Shown in pieces: positions 33,801 through 46,459 of a DNA stretch of 64,000 nt (position 1 is the first letter of the stretch; every line of letters starts with the position of its first letter). Position numbers and translations under genes: made by a program. The notes under the pieces were generated by a model, which worked only from the letters and a program-made list of their open reading frames with translations, was not told where the DNA came from and did no database searches. The stretch comes from Plasmodium malariae (Eukaryota > Apicomplexa > Aconoidasida > Haemosporida > Plasmodiidae). The stretch spans positions 956,001 through 1,020,000 of the forward strand of contig NC_041783.1 of NCBI RefSeq assembly GCF_900090045.1. Reading direction: 5' to 3'.

Positions 33801-34680
33801 ATAGAAAAATTTGGGCATTATTAGAGAAAGTAAAATAGATCATGTGATAAAAAGTAACTCATAAACAAAATATCAGTAATAGTCACAAATAATTAAGAGG
33901 CAAATGTTAACGAAAAATATGAGAAAATTTAATAACATTTTAAATCATGGTTTTATTATGACATAAGACATCATGAAAAGAATTACAAAAAATTCATAAA
34001 AATATTTTGAAAAAGAATGTACCTGTAATACAGCAAATGCTAAAATTATTCATGTTATATAACAAATGAATACAAATTGCTAATGTGGAATATGGAAATT
34101 TCATGTTTGTCTTATATTCAAAAAAAAAAAAGAAGTAATAAATAAAAAATAGACTAAAAGTTGTTATAAAAAATTTTTCCTGAAAACAAACAATTATTAG
34201 GGTTGTAATCGAAATAAAGCACAAATTAGAAAAAAATAAGAATTAGTTAATAAAAGAGTCACATGCTATAAAAAAACGAAAAGATATTTCATAAGAATAA
34301 AACAATGTGGTCCTTAATACAATACACATTAAATAAAAAAAAGATATCGCATCTTACACACATTTAGCACAGAAATATGAAGTTATCAAATAAATCTTAC
34401 AATAAAGAACATGAATGTAACTTATTACATAAAAAAAAAAAATACTATATTTATATATAATATAATGGGCTATAATATCCTTTTATACACTTTATTAAAT
34501 TTTTTCATAATTTAAAAAGAAAACAAAGAATCAACATGTTAATTTATAAAAAAACTTAAAAATATAATTGGTAAATATAAAAATATATATTGTTAAATTT
34601 ACTTTACTAATTCACGTTATACCACATTATTAAATGTACATAGGTTTCTATAAAATTAGAAATATTTTCACAAATTTAAT
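30869..34680. other. Gene-poor pericentromeric region, left side
   Basis: About 3.8 kb between the M16 gene start and the A+T block. The first kilobase looks like an ordinary promoter with A/T runs. From about 31500 to 34300 the sequence is more complex than the other intergenic DNA here, with fewer homopolymers and a more even base mix. It holds a 132-codon open frame (31960-32358) and a short opposite-strand frame with a signal-peptide-like segment (32320-32586). I cannot support a complete gene; decayed coding sequence is possible. Confidence 0.5.
31960..32358 (+). CDS. Uncertain 132-residue open frame beside the centromere
   Basis: An ATG-to-stop frame of 132 codons, long for DNA of this composition: at about 80% A+T, roughly one codon in ten is a stop by chance. 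The product is basic and rich in Lys, Phe, Leu, Ile and Tyr. It has hydrophobic stretches near residues 93-108 and 112-125, and few acidic residues. It lacks the Asn/Asp/Glu bias of the other proteins in the window and resembles nothing I know. It may be a lineage-specific small protein, a decayed exon or chance. Confidence 0.2.
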   Translation: MPQDKLKKKISLPIFISQNMLFVSMLKIFYYNRQVYFSKFFKKLKKQILHILHYRSLSVTHSINLKSRFLYTFILKYILCKCLKHGKNKKVYWINIILICILYTHCFLSYLEDIFYFTYFLKFSSNLFRIFQ

Positions 34681-37020
34681 TAATTATATTAGCATCATTA
34701 ATTATTATAATGTTTTTAAATAAAAATAATTAATAAAAAAAAAATTATTACATTTTTGTCTATTAAATAAATTATATAAATAAACGAAAAATAACCAATA
34801 TTTATTAATTTAATTTAAATTACATTTTTTTTATAAATACTAAAAATATATTCTATTGTTTAAATAATGTATATTATTTATAATTTATATCTTTAATATA
34901 TTCATATTTATTATAAGAAAATATTTATTTATTATAATATGAAATATTTTAATTATTAAAATATACTTTAATAATAATAATATTATTATTGCTACAATTT
35001 TTTCATTAATAATTTAATATTTTATTAATTAATATACTAAAAAATTAATTATTATATTATAATATAATTATTTAATATTTATTAAATATTAATTCGTTAA
35101 TTATTTAATTAAAACAATCAATTATATAATTATTAAATTACTAATTATTTTATATTTATTTAAATTAATGATATAATTAATTATTTATTAATTTTTATAT
35201 TTATTTAAATTAATAAAATAATTATTATATTGTTAATTGTGTTATATATAATTAAATTAGGTAATTTTCTTCATTCCTTAACCTTTTTATATTTAACCAA
35301 ATTAATATTTTATTTATTAATTATTTTAATATTATAATAATTATTAATTTTTTTATTATAATAAATTTAATATTTATTTATTAATTATTTTAATATTATA
35401 AATATTATTAATTCTTTTATAATAATAAATTTAATATTTATTTATTAATTATTCTAATATTTAATTAATTTTATTTATTTAATTATTTTTATATATTATC
35501 ATATCAGTACAAGATATATTTACTTAATAATTTAAACGAAACATATGATATGAAACTTAATATTATAAAAATAATTATTATTTTTAATAATGGAATATAT
35601 ATTTATTTCAATTGTTCACGTATTTAAAATTACATAAAGTTTAAAATAATAAGTCATAATTATTAAATTATCTTTAGTTATTATTTGTAATATTATAATA
35701 TAATTAAAATATTTAATTAATTTACTTATCATTTTTATAAATAAATAAATGAATTTATTTCTTTTATATTTAATATTTTAATACAAAAACAGAAATTCAA
35801 TATTTTTGTTTAATATAATTAAATGTTAATAATTAAATGTTAATAATTAAATTAAAATCCATACTTTAATTAGCTAGTAGAAATTAATTTCGTTTGATTA
35901 TATAATAAATAATATATTGTTTAATATATTAATTAAATTGTTTATTAGTTAAAATGTAATTTATATTTAATATATTAAAACTAATTAATATTTTTAATAA
36001 TAGTTTAATAATACTACTATTAGCTGTATTTACATTATGCATAATAATATAATTTTATTTAAATTAGAATATCATTTTTTTAATACTAAATTAAATTAAA
36101 AAAAATAATTAAAATTTAATTGTTATTATATTTTAACTTAATAAATATATTTATTTTATATAATTAGATAATTTACTATTTATTATTTATAATTTAATTC
36201 ATATACTAAATTATGAATATTTATAATTATATTTTATTTACATATATATATTATTTTTAGTATTATATAATTAAATTAATTAATTCGACCATATGAATTA
36301 CTAAATTATTATTATTTAATATATATATTATTATATTTTAAAAATATTTAAAAATTTATTATTAAAAATACTTATATATAAATTATTAATTTAATTATAT
36401 TATTTAATTTATGATTTGCTATTTAAAAAAAATAATTGATTTTATAATATTTTTCATAATTAAAATTAAATATTTAATTAATAAAATTATATTAATTTTA
36501 TTAATTTATAAATATTAATATAATATTTATAAATTTATAGTTTAATTAAATTTATATATTTATTGTTATTAATCTATTAAAATTTTAATATAAATATATT
36601 TTTAATTATTTATTTAAATTAATATAAATTATTTATATATTTTTTTTAATTAAAATTATTGGATATTTATATTATGTTTATAATTATATAAAAAAATTAT
36701 TTATGTTAATGTATTATTTATTTATTAAAATAAATTTATTTATAACTTAATTTAATATATATTATTTTATATTTATTTGTATTTTAATTTTATAATAAAA
36801 AGTATATATTTTTATTAATTTAATTATTTGTATTTAAATTTTCATTATTTATATAATATATTCCATTATATTAATTATTTAATTTATATATTTTTAATTA
36901 TTTTTATTTTAATATTTTATTATAATATGTCATTTATTAATAGTTGTTTAGAATTAATAATATTTATTAAATTATAAATATATATATTTTTATTATATAT
37001 ATTGTATATTATTTATGAAG
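34681..37020. other. Centromere (about 2.3 kb, about 95-97% A+T)
   Basis: Almost every 60-base line from 34681 to 37020 has zero to five G/C bases, while flanks have about 10. There is no open frame and little homopolymer structure; the sequence is dominated by TTAATTA, ATTATAAT and TATTTATT motifs. Plasmodium chromosomes each have one 2-3 kb block of this extreme composition that acts as the centromere. In P. falciparum chromosome 11 it is recalled to lie between the M16 and PDK1 genes, as here. Edges are approximate. It includes a short tandem repeat at 35303-35462. Confidence 0.88.
35303..35462. repeat. 64-65-bp tandem repeat inside the centromere, about 2.5 copies
   Basis: Units 35303-35367, 35368-35431 and a partial unit 35432-35462, each starting with TAATATTTATTTATTAATTA or a one-base variant. 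They are nearly identical over the first 35 bases. This agrees with the imperfect core repeats reported in P. falciparum centromeres. Confidence 0.8.
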
Positions 37021-39812
37021 GATATTTATTAATTTTTGCCATTTCACTTATATGTAATTTTTTTTTTTGAGTAATAAACGGGTTTTTTAAGGTTTAATAT
37101 TTTATATTATAATATTACAGTTACTATAATTTGAATTACCCTTTTTATGTTTTTCTTTGTGAAATATTTTTTAATATTTGATGATTAATATATAATTCAT
37201 TAATTTTAGACATTCATGTATGATAATTATTGGTAGTTGAATAAAAAGAAAAAATAATATATGTTAAGACATAGATTCAATTTTATTAAGAAATTTAGAT
37301 ATAAGGATATATATGTACTATTTATAGATAAAAATTATGAATTGAAGCAAAGTTTTACCTAAATCATTAATTACTTAATATTTTATTTTTTTTAAAATTT
37401 ATTAAATATCAAGATTTTTGAGAATATATGAACGATTCATTTATAAGTAAATTAGTATGTGTATTGCACATAAATATATTTTTATAGATCTAATAATGTA
37501 TTTTGCAAAATTATTATTATTTTATAATTGATGTTAGAATGCACTTTCTCATATATATTACATATATTTATTTATATAATATATTTATTTACAGTAAATG
37601 TTTATTTTGTGGGAAAGGAATGCATAATTAATCGTAGTGTTATAACATAGTCTAACATTTTTATTAATTAAATTCAGTATAATATATAATGTTAATCGAA
37701 TGTTTTTTGTTTATTGTTGAAAAGTGCACATTATAACTATCTATTTTTTGAATTTTTCCCTTTTATAATTTAAAATTTTCAATCCTATTTTATTTATGCT
37801 TCATAGTATTATATGAGTATATTTTATTAATAATGTCATGGATTTATAAAAGAATACGCATATACTAAATAATAACATAAACTGTGGAATCGAGGGTTTA
37901 TATATTTAATCGAAAAATCAATGACAATTGACACAATAATGAATAATCTATTTTTATCTTCTTTGTTTTATGAACATATGTTTCTTTTGTTCTATGTGAA
38001 AATACATGTTTTATTTTTTTACTATTTATAAAAAAAAAAAATTATAATATGATATAGCATAAAACTTCCTATTTTTCGTAGTTATAAACATTGGATGCAA
38101 ATGAAATTTTTTTCTTTTGAATATTAAAATTTATTTTTTAAGAATGTTCATTTTAATGATAAACTATATAAATGTTTATATGAGTTTAATACTTATAAGG
38201 AAAAATGATCGATTATTAATATTTTATTATTAAACTCTGTAATTGAGTAGCAATACAATTCTTAGTTTACCTTCTTTTCATTATTAAAATTATGTTTTTT
38301 TTAAAACTTACTGAATCTAAATGTTAGCAAAATATTAAGCATATAATTTTATCATGTATCATTATAGGTATTATTTAAGATGAACTGTTTTTCTGTATAT
38401 TTTTGAACGTCGAATATTTTATTACTAATAACCATTCTTTTTAATTCTATATAAATAAGAAATATATTTTAAAAAGAGAATAATATTTTTTATGCATTGT
38501 CTAGTTTATAATAGACACCTGTAATAATAAAAAGAAAATTACGATGATAATGAAGATACACATATTCATTTATGAAAGTATAAAATTATTTATATACGAA
38601 AAAATGAATGACCATTCTTTTTTAATTCATACATATGTGAACACTAAATAATTTACCATAAAGTTTTAGTAACAATATTTACGATAATGATATATTATTA
38701 TATAACATTAAATGTATAAAATTTTGCAATTTACAAAGTTATTATATTTTAATAATATAGAAGAATCATATACAAAATATCATATTAATAAATCGTCTGG
38801 TTGGCTCAGACATGTAAAAATTATTAATGTAAATGTTTAATGGTTATGCCTTTTTTTTATATATTTTTTTTGCTCTTAAAATTAAAAATATTGTAAACTT
38901 TTTTTTCCTTTCGTTTAATAAAATAATTATATAACTTATCATAGTTCTATAAGATTAATAATATTTATTAATAGTATAGAGAATATGTATGCAAAAACGT
39001 TTAGGTAATTCACAATTTTTTTTACAATATGTGCAACATCACAAATAGTTCTAAGTTCTTTATAATGATATATGAATTAATTTTTTAATAATTTCATACA
39101 TTCTAGACAAACATAAAAGTATAAATATACTTTTTCTTTTATTAATGTAATAAAACGGGAATGAATAATTCAGAAATATTAGATATTATGATCTTTTTAG
39201 ATTACTATTAATTGTTAAGACTCCTAACTTTTGGTACTATATCCTTATAAAAAAAATTAAAATTTATTTGTTCTTTACTTAATTGACTTATTATTTCTCA
39301 CTAATCGAAGCATAATAAAAAGAGTTATAATTTTATTTAATTTAATATGAACTTAAAGAACATTTTGAAAAAAAATTGTTTACAATGAGAACTCAAATAA
39401 AAAAAAAAATTTTAATGTCAAAATTTGTTTTTTTTTGTTCTATATGTACAATACGTTTTGTTAATTTTAAAAATAAAATGTAAAATATGAATATACACAA
39501 TATTGTATATTTAATTGAAAAAATAGGAAATTCATAAAACAATCATATATTTTAAATATATAGTAATTTCCATATACCTTTTAAGTATAAAAAAATTAAT
39601 TACTTTAGCTTAATTTTTTTTGACTGCAAAAAGTTTATTTTTAAAAGCATACTTATTAAAGTTTGTAAAAACTATTTAAAAATTATATCATTTGTTAATG
39701 TTTTTGATATGGTAAAAAAATAATAAATGGTGTATATTGAAAACACAATTTAGAGTGCTACGTATAGACAAAAATACAACAATTATAAAATTATGTTAAA
39801 TTTGGTGGTATT
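37021..39812. other. Gene-free pericentromeric region, right side
   Basis: About 2.8 kb of A+T-rich but mixed sequence between the centromere and the PDK1 stop codon. No open frame of note, no tandem repeats and no RNA gene was found. Homopolymers are short and few compared with other intergenic regions. It includes the PDK1 3' UTR at its right end. Confidence 0.6.
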
Positions 39813-41396
39813 CTATTTACTCGTAAATCGTTCCAACCATCTGTCTGCTTCCTCCATTTCACTTTTCTCTTGTTTATGAAATTCCTCAACAAAGAAATTA
39901 ACAGTTTCAGCAATTTTTTTCCTTATAATTATTGATTCATTATCTATATCTTGAATCTTTGTATCAGGTTTAATTATACTTAATAAATCTCTTTTCAGAT
40001 CCTCTATTTTTTTATTATTTTCTTCTTCATACGATTTATTAACATTTCGTTTTAGCTTCCTCTTTTCATTTACGTATTCATGATACTTATTTATTGCGTT
40101 TGTGTACATTTTTTCTATCTCAGAAATTTCTGGTAGCTTGAAATTAAATGATTTGCAATTAAATTTTTCAAAATATGAGTGCTCTAAAATTTCTTTACAC
40201 CCTTTTTTAAATCCTAACCTTTCTTCCGGATTAACATGTGTTAGCTTTTCTATTAAATCTATTAATTCAGATGATATTAAAGGTGGATATTTTATTTCTC
40301 TTTTTTTAATTTTGTTATATATGAACCATTCTGTCGAACCATCAAATGGAACTGTACATGTTACTAACTGGTAAAATGTACATCCAAGGCTCCAGAAGTC
40401 GCGTGCCCTAGCACTACATTTATTAATTAGTGCTTCTGGAGGCATAAAATTTGCAGTTCCAACATAGTTATCAAATGTTTTTTTTCTTCTATTGCTATAT
40501 TTATTTATATTTGTTGAACATGTATTACTATTTACAATATTTAATTGATCATTATCTATTGTGGCAATTTTATTATCAAATTCAGAATTTTCGTTGTTAA
40601 GTTCCTTAAGAACACATTTTTTTGAATTTTTAACAAAATTGTTATTATTATCATTACTATTTGAAACTTCATCATTGTTTTCTTCATTATTTAAAATATT
40701 ATCATTCTCTTCTACAGGCTCATTTTTGACATTTTCTTTTACATTACTGTTATTTGTTTTTTTTAATACAAATTTAATCAATTCCGTGTCTTTTTTGATG
40801 GGTGCATTTTTATTTGTATTTAAGGATGTATCATCCAAATCTTTAGAAGTACCAAAATCAATCAATTTTATTGTTCCATCCTTATTTATAAGAAAGTTTT
40901 CACATTTTAAGTCTCTATGAATTATATTTTTGTTATGTATATAATCTAATGCTCGAACCATTTGTAGTATTAAACAAAAAGTTATATTTTCATCAATTCC
41001 AACACTCCGGCTTCTTAAAAATTCCCACAACTCATAATCAGCATATTCATACAATAAATATACATTTTCTTTGTCTTTAAATGTGTCAATTAATTTGATA
41101 ACATTTGGATGCCCTGGAATATTTAATTTTGTCATAGTATGTTTCTCTGTTAAAACAGAATTAACTTTATTCATTCTGTTAACTTCTTCTTTTTTAAATA
41201 TTTTAAGTGAGAATATTTTCGATGGGTCATTCTTCAATTTCACCATGAAAACTTCACTGAAGTTGCCACTTCCTAAGTGCATATATATTTCAAAATCATC
41301 TTTACAGTATTTTCTGTTTCTCTTATCCTTTTCAACTTTTATTACATTTTCTTCAATATCATAGATATTTTTATTGAGTAAAAATCCTTTTTTCAT
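39813..41396 (-). CDS. PDK1: PDK1-like AGC kinase (3-phosphoinositide-dependent kinase 1 homologue)
   Basis: Single exon, 527 residues. PDK1 phosphorylates the activation loop of other AGC kinases; in P. falciparum it is reported to activate PKA. Motifs: Gly-rich loop GSGNFSEV (42-49), catalytic Lys65, HRDLKCEN (160-167), DFG (180-182), YVGTANFMPPEA (311-322), DFWSLGC (333-339), and RLGFKKG near the end of the C-lobe. The VGTANF/MPPEA form is typical of PDK1. About 120 Asn/Glu-rich residues (186-306) are inserted between DFG and the activation loop. The position of human Ser241 is Asn310 here. There is no PH domain; the C-terminus (about 435-527) is a charged helix ending RWLERFTSK. The next gene to the left lies across the centromere. 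Confidence 0.88.
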   Translation of the reverse strand: MKKGFLLNKNIYDIEENVIKVEKDKRNRKYCKDDFEIYMHLGSGNFSEVFMVKLKNDPSKIFSLKIFKKEEVNRMNKVNSVLTEKHTMTKLNIPGHPNVIKLIDTFKDKENVYLLYEYADYELWEFLRSRSVGIDENITFCLILQMVRALDYIHNKNIIHRDLKCENFLINKDGTIKLIDFGTSKDLDDTSLNTNKNAPIKKDTELIKFVLKKTNNSNVKENVKNEPVEENDNILNNEENNDEVSNSNDNNNNFVKNSKKCVLKELNNENSEFDNKIATIDNDQLNIVNSNTCSTNINKYSNRRKKTFDNYVGTANFMPPEALINKCSARARDFWSLGCTFYQLVTCTVPFDGSTEWFIYNKIKKREIKYPPLISSELIDLIEKLTHVNPEERLGFKKGCKEILEHSYFEKFNCKSFNFKLPEISEIEKMYTNAINKYHEYVNEKRKLKRNVNKSYEEENNKKIEDLKRDLLSIIKPDTKIQDIDNESIIIRKKIAETVNFFVEEFHKQEKSEMEEADRWLERFTSK

Positions 41397-42172
41397 TTTT
41401 TCATCCCTTTTGTTACATATATTTTAAATAATGAATTTAGTATACTTATTCAATAATCTAAGAAATTCATTGTAAACTATTTAATTTTTGTCTTAATAAA
41501 AAAAAAAAGAAAGAAGAAAAAAATGTTTTTAAGTTTTTTAGCTAATAAGCCCACAGCAAGGGTACTTAACGGGTGCAGATACTCACATAAAATTATAATT
41601 ATCGGAAAACATATAACTAAACTTGTTTAAACAAGCAGTAAAATGTCTTGATATTTTAGCTTAAAATAATTTAAAATTTTATTTTTACGGATTGAAATTT
41701 ATAAAACTTTAAAAATAGTACATAACTATTTATGTTATATTTCATTATTACTGTTTTTAATCCTTCCGTAAGGAAAAATTAATTGTTACACGTGCAAAAA
41801 TAATTTAAGCAAATTAAAAATAAAAATGACTTATCGACTATAACAATAAGAAATTTAAATATAATAGAGGGATGATTTAATGGAAAAAAAAATTATTGTA
41901 ATGAAAGAATTAAAGAACAAAAAGCATTTTTAATTTTGATTTATTGTGTGCACGTTTAGTAATTTGTAATGAAAAATACAAAAATCTTTACAATTAAATT
42001 TTAGTGTTTAACAGATTAAATAAATAATAAAAAAAAAAATATAATAAATAAATAAATAAATATATATATATATATTAATTAATATGTAAAATAATTGGAG
42101 TAATTAAAAATGAAGTATTTTTATAATCTCTGTATGCGTGAATAAATATACACATTCTATATATGCATATTG
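41397..42172. other. Intergenic spacer (PDK1 promoter / repeat-protein 3' end)
   Basis: 776 bases between two minus-strand genes. It has AT-rich sequence, short A-runs, and a TAAA/TATA microsatellite at about 42045-42075. No gene is seen. Confidence 0.55.
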
Positions 42173-43931
42173 TCAAATTGGACCATATGCATTAATGTCT
42201 TCCTTTATTTGAATAAAAGTGTCAAGAACCCCTATAATTCTATCATTTCCTTTACCATTCGTTGTAAAAATATTATGTAAATTCTTTATTTGTGTTAACT
42301 CTAAGTCAATAGCCTTTTTTTGTATTGCTACCCCGAACTGCTTCCATAAATCATCGTCATTAATTTTCATCTTTTGTAAGTTTATTATAATATCATATAA
42401 ATGCTGGACATGCATATTAATACATTTTCTTTTTAAATGATAAAATACATGATATAATATTCTTCTGTCATTTATTTTTAATTTATGTATACTTGTAACA
42501 ATTTCATGCATCATTGAGCTATTTACAGTGTGATCTAATCTTAAAAATCTTGATAACTCTAAGGCGTATTCAATTATCTTTTTATTTTTTATTTCATATT
42601 CTCTTAAACATACCCAAATACTTGTTATTCCTTGGGCGGTTACCATCATTTTATTGTTTTTAATATTTTTTATAATAAAATTGAATAAAAATAAAAAAAA
42701 AAAAGGATCAGTTTTATTCATAATAGCATATGATTTCATGATCATACAAATATCTTGACTTAGATTCTTTCTACAACCATATATATCTATTTTATTCTCA
42801 CTATTATCTTCATAAACATTTTCTAAACCTTGTTCTTGTGACTCCAGTATTTCCCTTTTGTTGAATTGTTTATTAACATAAGATGTACTGCTATTTTTAA
42901 TTTGAGATTTATTTTTATTAATTTTCTTATTTTCACATTCATTAACTTTTTCCTCTATATTCGTATTTACGTCGTCTATATAATTTTCTTTTACTGTATT
43001 GTTTTGTGTTATGTCATTAAACTCTTGATCTAATAAATTTATTAACTGGTATACTCTATTTTTTACGCACACCATTTCCAAAGGAGGTAATCTATTTATC
43101 TTAGAATATGCCCAAGATATTAATGATAATTCATGAAGAGTCATTGTTTTAATACATCCCCGTAATATTTTATTTATTTCCATAAATAGATCTGATAAAT
43201 AAAAATTATTTTTCGCATAACTCCAAGCTATTATACTAACTGACTTATTATCGTAATTTAAAATGTTGTTTCTTAAAACATTTTCGTAAATAAATAAAAG
43301 TGATTTTGTGTGCCCCAAAATTGCGTATCTATGAATAATAAAAAAAAAAAGAAAACAGAAAAAAAAAGGCAATTATGAAATAGAATGAAATATTTAAAAA
43401 TAGATAAAGCCTTTTTTTTGTATATTTTTTTATTTTTTTATGTGTAATATTGTTTTTAAATATTTACCTGTGTACAAGTGTGCTTATGTTTGATCTAAAA
43501 ATGTTTATGTTACTAAATATGAAATCATTATAACAGTTAAAAGTTGGACATAATAAATCAACTTTTTTCATATGATGAATGTATGTTAATGAAGCTATAA
43601 TATCTCTTTTACTGAATTTTTCTGAAATATTACGAAATTAAAAAAAAAAAAAAGGTAAAACAGTTATATCATACAAAATTGTACAATATAAAAGGCTAAC
43701 ATGTCTTTCTTATTTTTATGGTCAATACACATTCAATAAAAAATAAATTATCCACGTTTTTTTTGTTTGCTTTTTTTTTTTTTTTTAATCTTTATTAATA
43801 CCTTTGTTGTCATTACAAAACCTCATAAACTCATCGAAGTACACATATTTATTCATCAAACTTGCGTAATAAGTATCATGTTTCCAATTTAAAATTTTAG
43901 CATGTCGCTTTACAATCAACAAAAATTTCAT
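42173..43931 (-). CDS. Helical-repeat (heptatricopeptide/octotricopeptide-like) protein, probably organellar RNA binding
   Basis: Three exons, 43802-43931, 43468-43621 and 42173-43328, join in phase to 479 residues. The first 40 residues are basic and hydrophobic with few acidic residues, fitting a mitochondrial or apicoplast presequence. At least six about 35-40-residue helix-turn-helix units follow, recognisable by repeats of forms SIIAWSYAK, SLISWAYSK, MIMKSYAIM, GITSIWVCL, EIVTSIHKL and DIIINLQKM. This pattern is that of Plasmodium HPR/OPR proteins, which bind organellar RNAs such as fragmented rRNA. No RAP domain is seen at the C-terminus. A Glu/Lys/Asn insertion interrupts units two and three (about residues 205-260). 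The third exon also reads open upstream of its acceptor, but only through intron sequence. Confidence 0.75.
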
Positions 43932-44475
43932 CGTCCTTGTTGTATATTAAACATGTTCATTACTCACGTTAAAAAAAGAAAACAAAAGAAAATATTAAGA
44001 TATTAATTTTATGTAAATATCTCATTATCTCAAATTATCATATTATACAAAAATTTTACTATTTAACGTTTTTCTAAAATTCTGTGGTGTAAAAGTATCT
44101 TAAAAAAAAAGGCACTATGGTGTAGTGTAAATTTTTTTCTATTTCCCAAGTCTTTTATTTCATAAAAATTCTGTCGAAGAGAAAGCTCAAAAAAGAAATA
44201 AAATAATTTTTCTTATATATTCACTTCATGAAAAAAAGGGACTTTTTTTGAAAAAAAAATTTTAATAAAAGGTGTTTTTACAACAAAATTAAAATATTAT
44301 GCAAAATATTAAATAAAATATAATGTAAAAATACTTATTAAAATATAAAAAATGAAACTGCATAAAAATAGAATTATTTGTCGTGTACTTTCCAATATTT
44401 TCATATTTTTTTTAATTAAAATTTAAAGTTTTATAGGGGGAGTGAAAAGAAAAAAGAAAAACAAAAAAGGAATAA
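43932..44475. other. Intergenic spacer
   Basis: 544 bases between the helical-repeat gene's start and the PIG-T stop, both genes on the minus strand. AT-rich with A-runs; no gene, repeat or RNA seen. Confidence 0.55.
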
Positions 44476-46459
44476 TCAAATATATTTTGTTTCTTCCTTT
44501 GCTGTGAGTTTAAATATGAACCCAAAAAATAACATAATTGCACCAGTTGAGATGGCTATAACGTTAAAAGGCATACCTGAAAATAAGAAAAGATTAAATG
44601 TTATACGTTTAGGAAAGGAAAAAAAAAAATGAAACTATATATACAAGCATAATTAAATATGTAAAATATATATACGTATATGTACATATATATATAAGTA
44701 TATATGTTTGATATGTGTATGGTAGGAAAAGTTGAACGCTGTGTCCTTGTTTTTTCGGTTTGTTTAATTATACGCACTTGTATCTGGCAAAATTATATCT
44801 ATTAACATTGATGGAGTATATTTATACATGAACCCGTTTTCCTCATTTGAAACGTGATTTCTTTTTTGCATGAATATTCCACTACCTAATAAAATACCCC
44901 TATCTATATCAAACTCAAATTCGAATGACCTCAGTTGTATTTTGATTACTTCAAATCTAAGATTATTATGCAATTATGAAAATATAAAAAATATCATAAA
45001 ATAATATATAATTGAAATAAGACAAAATAAAACAGAATAAAGAGAAACAAAAAAGAATAAAGTAAAATAAAACAAAAATCTTTAACAATGAGCAATTCCG
45101 CTAGGAATAAAAAAAAGAAAAATAGCTAAATTTATATTTAAAAAAGGGAAAAGCAATGTATTTTACATACCTCATTATTATTTCACATTGGGGGGGTAGA
45201 TTGTGCTTAAGTGTAATGTAGTAAAAGTTTCCATTTCTTGGTATATATTCAAAATTGTCAAAATTACTAAATCTAATATTAAATTTTTTAAGTGCATTAA
45301 TACCGAAATAAATAAATTTACAATTTTCCTTCAATTTATGATCCTCGTTTGCGCTTTTTCCTTGTATCATTATAGTGTGTAACAAAGGGGATAAATAATA
45401 AGGTAATTTATCATAAAATATAAAATCACTGTTGTGTTTTTTATTTAAATTTTGAAATATATATAATAATGAACTTTGTTTCTTTTTTATATCAGCAGTT
45501 ATCATACTATTCGCTTCTTCTTTAATGACATTGACATTTATGTATTCCTCTAAAATATTACGTTTTCCGTTTTGTAGTATATTATATAAATTTATATTAT
45601 CATATGCTAAATTTATATTACCGTATCTTTCTAAAATTGTTGAAACAAAGTTTTCTTCCTTTTTTTTAACAACAAGTGAAGTTCTGTCTACTAGTGGACA
45701 TTCGTTCAAAATGTATTTACTATTTATCAAATCTATAACACTCACGTCTTTTTTATGCTCATGCTCTGTTATATAATCTACATAAAGCACTAATAAGTTT
45801 TCATTAGTGTCATTTAGTTCGAATCCTATATTGCTGGAAAGCTTTGATATTAAATATGTGGGACTTACTGCATTGAATAAACCTCCAAAATTTTTGCATG
45901 GATACAGCTTCTTAATTATTGAAAAATTTTCAGTACATATACTTTCATCAGGCAGAAATGCAAAAATTTTATTATCAATTTTTATTAAATTTTTTATTTT
46001 CAGAAGGTTAGTTGATATACCTGTAATGGACCAAATATCATTTAATAACTGTCGTAAAAGAAATATTTCCTTATTTGAAAATTCGCTATTTGTTTTTTCT
46101 TTTCCTTTTTCATCTTTTCCTGTTTCTTTAGAAACATTATTATCATTTTCTATTTCCTTCAATTCAACTGCAAGAGTAAATCCAAAAGGATAGGTGTCCA
46201 AATATTTGTTGTTGTAAAAACTTCGGTATACACCTCTTTTTATGTTAATTTTAAGTGATTTCACATAGTTCAGTATCTTTAATATATTTGCAGGAAGAAA
46301 ATTTTCTTTATAATTTTTTCCATTAATAATTAGTTTTAGTGTAATATGCACTAAATTATTATCTAGAGGTAATAAATTAACACTTTCATCTATTACATAA
46401 GAATTTACTAATGCAGTAAAATATAGGATGAATAAACAAAAATATTTCATACTTTTCAT
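44476..46459 (-). CDS. GPI16: GPI transamidase subunit PIG-T (Gpi16 homologue)
   Basis: Three exons, 45171-46459, 44778-44956 and 44476-44576, join in phase to 522 residues. PIG-T is the core luminal subunit of the ER complex that attaches GPI anchors to proteins, needed for the parasite's many GPI-anchored surface antigens. An N-terminal signal peptide (about 1-20, ending VNSYV) is present. The central luminal part has the Gpi16-like pattern LNDIWSITGIS and LRPLHT-like sections. The C-terminus is the most diagnostic: exon 3 encodes SMPFNVIAIS followed by a hydrophobic segment (about 490-511) and a short cytosolic tail ending KYI. This matches the SMPYNVI-TM end of the human protein. Donors are GTATGT and GTGCGT. 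It is shorter than human PIG-T (about 580 residues). Confidence 0.82.

Noticed and set aside
31500..34300. A pir, fam-l/fam-m or other multigene-family member beside the centromere
   Set aside because: No recognisable exon pattern, Cys pattern or export motif of those families could be found; left as an unexplained open-frame region.
34681..37020. Telomere or subtelomeric repeat block
   Set aside because: No Plasmodium telomere heptamer is present, and single-copy core genes flank both sides, which fits a centromere instead.
44764..44973. 69-codon frame as a separate gene
   Set aside because: It is the second exon of the PIG-T gene; donor and acceptor join it in phase to both neighbours.
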